Shown here: positions 1-10,479 of the stretch, one piece after another | Position numbering within the stretch: the stretch's first letter is position 1 | Layout: each line of letters opens with the position of its first letter | NCBI RefSeq assembly: GCF_001625215.2 | Contig: NC_030383.2 | Coordinates: 3,422,779-3,486,778, forward strand | Direction of reading: 5' to 3' | Length of the DNA: 64,000 nt | DNA from: Daucus carota subsp. sativus | Lineage: Eukaryota > Streptophyta > Magnoliopsida > Apiales > Apiaceae | Notes under the pieces: generated by a model | The model's input: only the letters and a program-made list of their open reading frames with translations | Databases searched by the model: none | Told to the model about the DNA's origin: nothing | Made by a program: the position numbers and the translations under genes

Positions 1-320
1 CTATTAACACCGCTTATTATTTGATTTGATTTTTTCGAAACTGCACATATCATGAGACGTATAAGATATTTTTTACTTGATTATTATGAATTTTTTATTT
101 TAAAATAACATATTAGATTTTTTATTATAATTATTAATTTTATAAATTTTTATGATGCAGGAAACAATGAAGAAAGTGCTTCAAATAATTGTCTTTTGGA
201 ATGGGCAGGTTACATTTTCATATTTAATCTCCGGAACAGGTATTGCACTAGCATTTAATTTGATAATTTATAAGTTTCTTCTTTATAAAGAAAATAAAAC
301 ACAATTTAATTGTAATGCAG

Positions 321-686
321 GTATCACCTGGCTAACAAGAATCATCTTTTTAAGCGGAGTTATGCTCATAAAAGCTTGGTGCCACTATGAATGTCGTATC
401 CTTGGCGCATTTCATGGTTTACTGGCTACATATGCTTTGGAAGCTTTGATTCTATTCATATTCCAGCTGTTCAATTCATCTTTAAATGGACTTCTAGATT
501 GTGTGTGTATGACATTGTAGTTATTTATGCATTTGATGAGCATGTTTGTTCAGTATTGTATTTTACTCTTTTTATCCGTGTAGGTGCTTTATCGATTTTT
601 GGATTATTATGCAAACTTTGATTGGAAGAACTGTTGTATCAGTTTGGAGGGTCAAGTTCTCACATCATCCCTTCCCAACCTAGTTG
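321..686 (+). pseudogene. PAP/OAS1-like nucleotidyltransferase fragment
   Basis: Two exon-like pieces match the substrate-binding half of plant nucleotidyltransferase / PAP-OAS1 domain proteins. Piece one (321 to about 489, after TGTAATGCAG) reads LIKAWCHYECRILGAFHGLL and then ATYALEALILFIFQLFNSSL. Piece two (584-686, between a TAG acceptor and a GTAAAC donor) reads VLYRFLDYYANFDWKNCCIS and ends SSLPNLV. The order and the intron position after SSLNG fit the family as I remember it. The stretch before LIKAW is shifted: NKNHLFKRS reads in a different frame from VMLIKAW, as if two bases were lost. The expected donor after SLNGLL is also missing (CTAGATT). No upstream nucleotidyltransferase domain is visible. 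I call it a decayed fragment, though the full gene could extend left of the window. Confidence 0.7.
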
Positions 687-837
687 GTAAACATATATTT
701 ACAACTAATGTGTCTATCTTTATCGTATAACTACTAAGATAGTGGTAGAAATGATGATTTTTTTTCTTTTGTGTACATGTAGTTACTAATCAAGGGAATG
801 GCAGAGCATAACCATTGCTTTCAAGAAAAGTTATGAG

Positions 838-1001
838 ATTATATACCGAATTGTTTTCATCATATATGCTTGGTTGATCTTCTTGATGAATTCGGAAAGC
901 TACACGATTCTTATGAATACATAAAACACGTGAACCAGATTTTTAAGGGGCAAACATTTTATTCGACTTGGATCATGAGAATGCTTGATATTATATTTTG
1001 T
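838..1001 (+). pseudogene. possible PPR-protein fragment
   Basis: One frame reads IPNCFHHICLVDLLDEFGKL and then HDSYEYIKHVNQ. This resembles the late PPR/E-motif stretch of plant pentatricopeptide proteins, which typically has a histidine-tyrosine-x-cysteine-methionine-valine-aspartate-leucine-leucine core followed by a helix ending in an EAY-IK type motif. A stop lies just upstream (TGA at 835-837) and another follows at about 1000, so no coding gene remains. The call rests on one short match by eye. It may be chance. Confidence 0.35.
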
Positions 1002-1998
1002 TAACTAATATGTATATAATTACTAGAAGATGGAGCAATATTGTTGATTTTAGAAGCCTTGTAACTAACCAATTAATGTTTTTCTCTTTTGGCCTTAAAG
1101 ATTCAAGTGGTTTACAGTTCACCATGCCATCTCAATAGAAGTAGATAGCTTGTTCCTTGCAAGTTGAACCTATTACTTTATTTGGCTAGTGAGTAAGAGT
1201 GCCTGATAAGTGGCAAAAGATTATTTAAGTGTTAGCACGAGATAAATTATCAAGTTATTAGCAAAGTTCACAAGATTCGGTATCTGTTCACGAGGCGGCA
1301 AATAGCTTTACTAAAGGGAGCTTAAGATGATAAAGAGATAACTTATTCCATTATCTTCTTTGTAATATGAAAAAGATGTAGCTTCTTCATATTAGAGATT
1401 TAACGAAAAAATGCTTACTATTCTGTCTGTCCATTCAAGAAACCATATCTGTCACTTCTTTTCAACTAGCTAGACATGTTCTGGCGATGGTTTGAGTTAA
1501 AATTTAGACACAGATAAGGGCAATAACAATATAATTTGACCATGTCTTTTCACAGTTAGCTTTTGGCATGCAGTTAAGATTATAGTAACATTTACCTCTT
1601 TTGCTTCCGTTGAATTACCAGAAGCTGTACATATATAAAAGTATAATAACCTACTTATCATCTTAAGAGGATCACAAAGACTTAATAAGTAATAGACCAT
1701 GCATATTGGTCTCAGTATCATGATTAATGAACATCTACTTGTTTCTCTTCAATCTACAAACTTATATTCATCATCTTATCACGTTGCCCCTGACCTTGAA
1801 AGTCACACTTTACATTTTTCCAAGGAAAAATTAAAAACAGAGTAAATATTAAATGCTTGGACTTCTCTTATTAAATTACCCTTACTTCAATGCTCAAATG
1901 CTACTATTAGCAGTAATTTTGGGCTTATAATTATGTCAAGACTGCGGGCTTTGCTTAAAAGTCAGCTGAATGTAGGTTGCAATACCAGCGACAACTGA
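1002..1998. other. intergenic, no gene seen
   Basis: AT-rich DNA with no coding exon I can support. The part at about 1265-1450 resembles 7445-7580 in the same orientation, sharing the string around ATTCCATTATCTTCTTTGTAATAT and the tail around ATTATTCTG, with many substitutions. Confidence 0.5.
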
Positions 1999-2895
1999 TT
2001 AGCCAACAACATCATCCGCCCAGAGGCTAGCATCAAGCAGTTTGTGAAATTTTGTAACAAACTTTGTCATCTTCTCATTCACCTCACATTCTCTTTCATT
2101 TCTAGCACCACAGCCTGCACCGTCAACTCTAAAGAGTAGGTTTGTACTACTAAGCGTTGATGCCTTCTTTTGAATATTGTTTTCTAAACCTACATTTGAT
2201 GCATGTTCTGCCTACGCATTTTTCATCACCTCCTACAAATTTAATATTTTAAAACATATATTATACACCAGAAGTTTGTTAGTAATAAAAGTAAACAATT
2301 TATAAGGGGGCCAATAGTTGCAAAAGTGACGAGAAAATACCAGTAATCTAAAGTTATCAATTGTTAGTTTCTCTGCAGTCACTGGCGATCGGTTAATTTC
2401 GGCATAAGTGTCATACTTTCAGCAGTTAAAAGAGTCTACTTCTATTGCAAGTTCTTCATGGTCCCTTCCTGTGAGAGAAAATTTTACAAAAATGAAATGA
2501 GGTTTCTACACCTACCTTCAACTAATCAAGCTATCTAATTTTTCACTGAACAAAATGTATGCAAAAAACTGGTACCTGTTTTCTCAGCCCTGACCTTGCA
2601 GATTCACGATTAACCTGCTTCCGCCTTTCTCTTCAAATCTTGCTCATTCTATACACAATTTGAGGCAGCAAAATCATATTCATGATGATATCTAAGATCA
2701 ATTTAACTGAAATAACTGATTATGTAATATATGATCCAGAATCTTTCTATATGTAAGTATTGCAACTTGTTCATCTTGATGAGCTTTTAACAATGTAAAA
2801 CGAAGATGAATAAAACTAAAGAGGTACAGAGATCTCACGTGCAACCACGAGTCATTTAGTATCATAGCAGAAGGTTGCTGACCATCAACTGGACT
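1999..2895 (-). pseudogene. G-box-binding-factor (GBF/CPRF-type bZIP) pseudogene
   Basis: Four exon-like pieces in the right order match plant GBF bZIP proteins. About 2895-2839 reads GQQPSAMILNDSWLH, the stretch before the basic region. 2648-2576 carries a damaged basic region: NEQDLKRK, then a frameshift, then RRKQVNRESAR and GLRKQ, where one residue of the usual RRSRLRKQ core is lost. 2468-2341 is the leucine zipper (EELAIEVDS, LTAES, AEINR), broken by two frameshifts. 2211-1999 is the conserved C-terminus (TNLLFRV, then FHKLLDASLWADDVVG and a stop), comparable to the LLSRV and KLHQLLDASPRADAVAAG endings of the family. Introns with recognisable splice sites persist, so this is a decayed genomic copy, not a retrocopy. 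The frameshifts rule out a functional bZIP. Confidence 0.8.
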
Positions 2896-2959
2896 ATTTA
2901 TTGCAGGTTAGAGGAGGTATGAATTTTTTTATTTTTATTTTGAAAATGAGAATGTATGA

Positions 2960-3820
2960 CATTATATTTTAATGCTCGTTAGTCGATGACGTGGTACTAA
3001 TACTGCAGAGTATATTAATGAATAATATCGTTGCGAACATGTCCCCTCCCATTCGAATTGAAAAGTTATAGATTTATTGATAAACATACCCACACTTCCA
3101 TCTTCAAAGCTCAGATATATGGATTGGCTATCACAAGATATGTAGCATGTGTGATTGGACCACTTGCTTCTCATGGAACCGACTACAAACAAGAAGGGGG
3201 GAAAAATTAATGGTGTCAATTATAGAACCTATGCCCAATAATAAGTTTTGGCAACTGAGGAACCAACTACGTATTCCTGATACAGATGACTATAATATGC
3301 CACCACAATAATTTGCTGATGGTGCAGTAAAATGCACCAGGCAGCATGACATGAAAAAGATAAGAGTCATGCAGACAATTTTAAGTAGTTATGGTTAAGA
3401 GTAGTACACAATACCTGCTTGAGGCATTCAAGTTTAGGTGCTTCATATATTGCTATCTGTGTTTCATGGACTGCTATCAGATGGGTCTGATGCTGGTGAA
3501 ATTGCACACGGGAATCAGCAAGGGGAGCTGCAGCCCGACCTGCCGGAATTTGCAATTGTCTACTTGTTTGTTTTTCCCATCCATCTGTGCTCCAAACACA
3601 TAGATGTACAAACAAATAGCTATAATTGGCTGAACAAAAAAGAACTTGCGTTTTAATAATGTATCTGGTTTGGCGTGTAGCATTCTAGAATTCCATATGT
3701 TATTACTGGTTTGATACAAAGCTATTTCTGGTGACCACATATTCAGCAGCTTGGAACAAAAGCATGACCAAGAAGACATACAGCATACGATAGTAAAAAC
3801 CCCAATCCTTAGGGCCAAAT
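2960..3820 (-). pseudogene. TOPLESS-related corepressor pseudogene fragment
   Basis: The exon from about 3605 down to 3415 is still open and reads LCVWSTDGWEKQTSRQLQIP, then further on RVQFHQHQTHLIAVHETQIA and IYEAPKLECLKQ, with a GTATTG donor. This is the WD40 region of TOPLESS/TPR corepressors. The next exon (3182-3090) matches the following stretch, but an arginine codon of the VPRE motif is now TGA and one base is missing before SCDSQSIYLSFEDGSVG. About 3720-3670 (SNNIWNSRML) may be the preceding exon, also decayed. TOPLESS proteins are full-length corepressors of about 1100 residues. Only a small part is recognisable here, and it cannot encode a working protein. Confidence 0.8.
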
Positions 3821-5830
3821 GTTCAATAGATGCAAAATGTAAAATAAAATTATGTCAATAAATCCTTAGAAGAGTCAATGTAAACATAACAAACAATATA
3901 TCACAAATTATATATGCACTTATGTAGTCTGAAGGGAGTTTAAAAGTATAAAACAAATTTACATGTGAATATCTCTTCCTTTTAATGAAGCCAGCTACTG
4001 CAGAATGTAACCATGTACAGAGAATTGTAGTAATTTATGTAAATTGATACTTGACCATTGATCCCTTGTTTTAATTTACTACCAGACTTTATTTGTCGCA
4101 ATGATTTAAGTATACTTGACCATTGATCCCTTGTTTTTGACATCATTTCATTCTCACTATTTCTATAGTAGTGCTAGCCCTGAACAAGGAGAGTAGATGC
4201 TAAAATCAGACACAGAATATTTAAATCAGACCCAAAAATATAAATACCCTTATTTTGTCTATGATTTCAAAGTTTATATACACTCACACAACTGAGTTTC
4301 TCTAAATACAATCATTATATTATATTAATAATCATATGAGCATTTGCCACACCAGAAAATGTCTCTAAGATGCAAAATTAAATTGAGATACAGATATATA
4401 AACTCGATGATAGAATTCTTACCAATTTTTTTTTGTTTGGTCTGTCACCACTCACCACCACAAAGTTGATATTTTCCCTTAAAAGTTGAGCTTCTGGACT
4501 CATGCTACTCCATAAAGAAAAGAAAGGAAGGTAATTATAAGATAACTTAAGAAGTGAGATTGTGGTCTTATAGCATAAGCATCACTGTGGCCATGATAGG
4601 CCTATTTGTGTTATTTTCTTGTACACATAGTATCCCGATGCGAATACATTCTTTAATTTCATTTATTGTACCTCAACTTTTTCTTAATAATGCACCTCTG
4701 ACACTAAGAATACGCTGCTAACATATATCCATCATAATTTATGCATAGTATTGAATTGTGTAAGATCGTGAAATGAAATTCGTTCTTATTATAGTGCTTA
4801 AAAAGTATGTGTTCTTATTATATGTATTTTATATCCTTTTGACGATAAGTGGCATTCAATGGATGGAGAGTTACTATATTCCTATGATTCTACTTGTAGT
4901 CCTCAAGTCCCGTCTAAATTGACTAATCTTGCGAATCCTGGTAAAATCTTTATATTATAATTTTGCCACTAATATGCCTATAAATTAGCAATCTATTACA
5001 AATTCTATCACTAATAATATAACACCTTAATACCTAAGGAGCCTGAAAATTTTGTTAATTTAAGTTAACAGAGTTTTAATTTAAACATTCTCTTATTTTG
5101 GTAATATATTACACATCTGCTGAGCTAAATTGCAAGATATTCTGTCCAAAACTTTTGAATATACTTGGCTGCAATAGAAATGTTTGTGGTGAAATGATGA
5201 TCTCCTCAAGGCAACCCCATGTACATAATTTAGCATTATATTGACCTTTGAGCTTAGGATATCAGGTTCGGAAAATTTAAGAGATCAGCAACTTAACTTA
5301 GACCAACACTTGTGTATTATAGAATGTAACTGTATATATTGATTAAAAAGGTACTGTTATGACAAACAGCAAATCACATAATAATCGTGTAAGTTGAGAG
5401 TTTTAAAGAAGGCACCAAATAGCGTCGATACCAAATCAAAAAATGATAATAAACCCCTTGACCGGCATAGAGCATCTGAAGCACTGACGGGGATATGCTG
5501 ATCTGCTATCCAAAGGATAGTTGAGATATAAGTTTATTGGCGTTAGAAACATGGAAGAGGTGCAGCAATTATAAATAGCAGATGACTAATGGAGTCATAA
5601 GAAAACAATGATGATATTAAATAACAGAAGGATAAGATGAATTGATGGAAAGAGATAAACGTAAAAGTTCTTTGTATATTACCACAGAGAACCCTGACAT
5701 TAGAGCTGGTATGGAGTTAATATCTAATTCATGGCAGGCACTAAGCCAAAGTGATGGAAAGTAGCACCGAAGGTCATATAATTCAGAATGTGCAAGTCAG
5801 CTAGAAATAAAAAGTAACCAGCAGGCCGCT
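3821..5830. other. AT-rich stretch, no assignable gene
   Basis: No coding exon that I can identify. On the minus strand around 4500-4430 a short open piece reads SPEAQLLRENINFVVVSGDR. It could be another decayed exon, but I recognise no family. The rest is low-complexity AT-rich DNA. Confidence 0.4.
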
Positions 5831-5837
5831 TCCTAAA

Positions 5838-6590
5838 TTAGTAGATCATTATCACCTCTGCCTGTTTAGGCCTATCACTTGGATCGAGTATTTGGAACTG
5901 AAAAGTAAACACTTTGTCAACACACTCATGGGAAATCAGGATATACCTCAAATTTTGCTCTCTTTCGAAGTTTTGGCTTTTCAAAATTAGATCAGTTAGG
6001 ATGTTTGCGGCACTTAGTTTTTGCAAATAATGAATCGCCCTCTTTCCAATGTTCGCCATGTCTATGACCTGCGAAGAAACAAAGTTACACTGTAAAACCA
6101 AAACTATATAAGCTTCATGTAAAAATGCCTATATTAAGTAATTAGCACCAAGGCTTCAAACATAAATGCCATTAAATTAAATTCCTCTGGTACTTGAGCA
6201 CCTAAATCTACTGATTCTGACTCCATATGATTATACTTCTTAAGCACCTATCACCACAAAAGAATATGATGAACATAGAAAGAATTACCAAATTCCAACA
6301 GAAAAATTACCCTAAAGAACCATGGTAAAAGAAAAAAAAACATTAAGGGGGACTCGGTTTTACCTTGAAGCAGATGTCAAGACAATTTATCAAACAGGCA
6401 ATAGACGGTTAATAGTTTATATATCTAACATGATCTTAAAGAAGCCAGTTCACATCTTACCTGTCGGAGAGGACCAACTTCCCGCAAGAAAAACTGTAAT
6501 TGTTCATTTGGCGTCCTACGCTAAAGTCTTCCAAGCACGAGCATTGAACAAAAATATTGATGCAAAAATGATCTGAAGAAGTCTGGAGTC
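5838..6590 (-). pseudogene. unassigned exon-like pieces
   Basis: Three pieces on the minus strand look like exons with splice signals. At about 6520-6462 one frame reads TPNEQLQFFLREVGPLRQ before GTAAGA. At about 6069-5945, after CTTCGCAG, the reading is VIDMANIGKRAIHYLQKLSA followed by ANILTDLILKSQNFEREQNL. At about 5900-5859, after TTTTCAG, it reads FQILDPSDRPKQAE before GTGATA. The last piece slightly resembles the LEALDRxDRPKAV stretch of TOPLESS proteins, but the order of the others does not fit that family. A stop lies just upstream of the first piece. I cannot name the source gene. Confidence 0.35.
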
Positions 6591-6599
6591 GAGGAGTCA

Positions 6600-7919
6600 C
6601 ACAAATTAAGCGAGAGAAATAGAAGGGGGAGGTGAATGAGTTTGAGAGGGAAACATACAAGTACGTAACGGAGGTTTAACAGAGGCGTGATGAAGGAATA
6701 AATTGGCTCATGGAGAGCTGACGGAACCCCATGTTGGAGTATTATATAGATAATAGATTACAATATAACACAATGCAAATCAATCTATTATATATATATA
6801 ATGTTTTTTTATTGAGATGATATTATTTCTAGTATCTTTAGTAGTTCATATTGATTTCATAATTGTTGTCGTAAGAATCATTCTCCAGTCCAGAGATAGT
6901 AACAGAAAAATAATGATTTGAAATATAAACATATTGAGCCGTAGCCAAACTATATGTTATTATCCAATTGCATGTTGTAATTATACTTTTTCGGTAATAT
7001 CATTATCTTTATCATGTTCTGTAAGTTGGAACCAAGAATGTAGAAATAGAAAGTGGTTACCTAAAATTAAGAAATGACTTGCTCCGCTAAATGATAAGTA
7101 TCTAACAAATTATGATTAACATATACTAACATTTCCTATGATAGCATTAGAAAAATTAAACATCCAATACAATACAATGCTCTTAGATCTTTGATCATAT
7201 ACCTTACCTTCAGTTATATCATGGCATACACAAGTGTCACTGAAGAGTATCAATAACCTCTAGGTGGGTTCAACCAGACATCCCGAACAAACGCTGCGAC
7301 AGTACCTAATTCAACTTGAACAAAAGATTCAATACTACTGTATTCAAATCAAGAGATCCAAGGTTTCTAGCCTTGTCATAGATTTCTGGTTCTGCTGCTA
7401 GACAACACCGCATTGCCATGGGAAAACCTCGATATCCCCGACAAAGGTCACAAGATCCGGTAGCTCATGAGGAGTCACATACATAGACTAAGGGAGGCTA
7501 AAGTATTAACAAAAATTAATTATTCCGTCATCTTTTATGTAATATAGAAAAAGCTCATTATTCTGCCAATTCTAATTCACAGAACCATAACAGTTTTTCC
7601 TTCCAAAGTACAATATGATACAAATCAGCAGTGATGATAAATACAGAAAACCTAAATGATGTCCATTAAAAAATCCAATCAGTACACGTCACAATAAGTG
7701 TACGTGTTGGTTTTTTTCTATTCAGTTGCGCAAAATCAACCTTTTTTGTTACAAGTGTATAAATAAACAAAGCTTAATGTGTTATGCACAAATAAATACA
7801 TGGTATATCTTCTAATCAGTTAAAGGGACCTCAAACTGAAATATATATATGTTAAGTCTTTAGTACTTCTATGGTGGTTCTTTAAATATCCTGTTGATAG
7901 ATCACAATAGTCTTCTACT
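6600..7919. other. downstream flank of CDC20, no gene seen
   Basis: AT-rich sequence holding the CDC20 3' untranslated region next to position 7919 and no other coding signal. Positions 7445-7580 are related to 1265-1450. Confidence 0.5.
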
Positions 7920-10119
7920 TTACCGAATGCGATTCAAGTGAGCAAATGGCTCTTGGGCTGCCTTTGGTGCAGGTTTTGCTACTTCAGGAGTTCCAAAAAC
8001 ATTCCAGAATCTGAGTGTTTCATCTGCAGCCGCCGATGCAACAGTACATCCATCTGGGCTCTGAAATGGAAGGCAGAAAAAAGTCAGAAAAAGGAACATT
8101 AGGAACAAAACTGTATTCACTCAATCATTTTCATAAATTACACCACGCACTAAAATTAGATATGTACCTGAGACATGTAAAGTACCCTAGATGTATGACC
8201 AGTAAGTTCTGCAATCTTGACCATTGACGGGTACTTCCAAAGAGTAAGTTGATTCTGAGTAAAACCATGAGAACTGAGCAACTCTCTCTCATTTTTATTC
8301 CACAACAGAGAACAAACTTGTGATCCTGTGTCAACAGAGTTCAAGCATGCACCAGTGTGGGTGTTCCAGAACTTGATGCATCTATCACCTCCACCTCCTC
8401 CGGAGGCAAGCAAATTCCCTTGAAATGGGCACCAGGCTAGAGCTTTGACAGCAGCAGTATGGTCTTCGAGCCTGTGAAGCCACTGTGTTGGAGAATTAGA
8501 AGAAGCCGTTGACCTATCCCAAATGTGTAGGAGATTATCATTTCCTCCACTAGCTAATTGCTGACCGGAGGCTGACCATCTTAGTCCACAAACCTCTTGA
8601 TGGTGTCCTCTGTAGGTCTCAACAATATGATCTCTAATTCTTACATCGTTGTTGACAATCTGACCATCCATCCCTCCAGTAGTCAAAATTTGATTGTTCC
8701 AATCAAGTGCTCCAACTCGGGAGCTGTGGCAACCTCTCAAAGTCCTTAGCTGCAAATAAGGTATACAAATTAGGCTATGTAATTTGCTATAATAATGTTT
8801 TTAAGTTAATCACTGAGTAGCACATGAGAAGTGACAAACCTGTTTATTGGCTGTTGAATCCCAAAGCTGAACCTCAGAGTTGTTCAAACCAACAGCAATG
8901 TGGCGCCCATCAGGAGCCCATTTGATGCTTGTCACTGGACCACTTTCCTCATCAAGTGTGACTAGTTCAGAAGTAGCGCCATTAGAAGCATCCCACAGGT
9001 ATACTGTGTTTCCAAGAGCAATGGCAAGAACATTTGCACTACCCCAGTCCAATAAATTCAAGTAGTAATCATCCACAAGATCGGGAGCGTCTAAGGTCCT
9101 CTCGGATGTCTATGATATCACAAAAAAAAACAGTTATAATGCGAAAATATAACAAAGATTTAATTAAGACTAAAATTGAATAAATAAATGGAAAACAAAC
9201 ACTAGGTGTGGTGTGTGCCTCTACCTGTGGAATGTAACGACGTGTCTTGGGCTTTGCTTGGTGAACAGCTCCCGACAAGCAATCAATTTGAACAGCCTTG
9301 GAGGGGGTTGGTGGCTTGTTCTTGAAAGCTAAAATTCGAGTTCTGTTCATGTTGAAAGTTTCAGCTAGCTGCTTCCTGTAAGCTTCTCTCGATGGGGAGC
9401 TCACAGCTGGATTTTCCTTACCTTTCCTTGCCTCCATCAGCATGTATTGAGCATAGTCAAAATCCATGGCAGATCTATTCGGAATAAACCTATCCAACTG
9501 CAAGTACCAACCAATTATAAATACATCAGAACAATAATCAACAAGAACATATAACCTCACAAATCAAAGACTCAAGTCAAGTCAATCATTAACATCGACA
9601 ATGGACAACCAAAACAAAACCCTGGATCATAAAGTCAGTGCTTACAACACATAAAAGTATAGGAAAACTGAAATAAATCTCAAGATCAACCACTCGCTAA
9701 CTTTAGGGGAAAAACATAAGATAGAAGCGTAAATACACACATATACATGTTTTAGAAATTCAGACTCATTTCAACCAACAAAACAATTACACACATGTTT
9801 TAGAATTCAGACACATTTAAGAGCAAACACACACACACACACCGCAGATTTTAATCACCAAACCTAATTTCAACCAACGTCAATTACACAAAACCCAAAC
9901 TAACTCGATACAAAACCCTAGCTAATTTCTTGAATAAAATACGAATCAAAGAGTTCGTGGCAATTAACAACAACCAAACACACACAAAGACAAACACATT
10001 AATACTAATTATACAGACAAGGAGATCACACATACATCGTCTCGAGAATTCTTTCTCTGCAGAGGAGATCTATAGTTAGTCGCCTTGTTATACGAAGAAT
10101 TAGCGGCTCCTGCATCCAT
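7920..10119 (-). CDS. CDC20: CDC20, activator of the anaphase-promoting complex
   Basis: Five coding exons: 10119-10036, 9497-9225, 9109-8840, 8749-8168, 8060-7920 (449 aa, close to the 457 aa I recall for Arabidopsis CDC20.1). CDC20 recruits substrates to the APC/C ubiquitin ligase and is the target of the spindle checkpoint. Visible motifs are the C-box DRFIPNR (30-36), a KEN sequence (55-57), a D-box-like RKQLAETFN (69-77), the MAD2-binding-type motif RILAFKNKP (82-90), WD40 repeats from about residue 130 to the end (for example [37 protein letters not shown]), and the C-terminal IR tail (NRIR) that docks on the APC/C. All junctions are GT-AG and keep frame. The start is the first ATG of the conserved MDAG opening. 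The copy appears fully functional. Confidence 0.95.
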
Positions 10120-10381
10120 AACGTTAGCAACAACAGAAACAACACACAGATATATAATAATAACAATAATAAACACACAAATCAAAACAATCAAAGACAA
10201 AACAGTACTGAATTCCTGCAAAACAAGAGTTAGTTCAACAGAGATGTAATAAAACTCAAGAGGCAGAACACAATCAGGAGATTAAGATGAAGAAGCAACG
10301 AAATCAAAGGATGTTTGATTTGATTGCTTTCTTGGAGTTTGAGCGGCGGTTGTAATGAAATTGAGGATGATTATGAGTGTG

Positions 10382-10389
10382 TTTATATA
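10382..10389 (-). promoter_or_regulatory. TATA box of CDC20
   Basis: TATATAAA on the minus strand, about 263 bases before the CDC20 start codon. The long leader may contain an untranslated intron, since TTGTTTTGCAG near 10218-10228 looks like an acceptor, but I found no clear donor. Confidence 0.5.
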
Positions 10390-10438
10390 CTGCTAGGTGA
10401 GTAGTGAAATTAGGGTTTATGAGGATTGGGGGAAAACT

Positions 10439-10448
10439 GTAACGGCTA
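10439..10448. promoter_or_regulatory. MSA-like element (G2/M)
   Basis: GTAACGGCTA contains the AACGG core of the mitosis-specific activator element bound by three-repeat MYB factors, about 50 bases upstream of the CDC20 TATA box. The family knowledge fits a G2/M gene. A five-base core is weak evidence on its own. A CACGTG G-box lies nearby at about 10473-10478. Confidence 0.4.
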
Positions 10449-10479
10449 GTTATTTCGGTGAGGAATAAGAAGCACGTGT

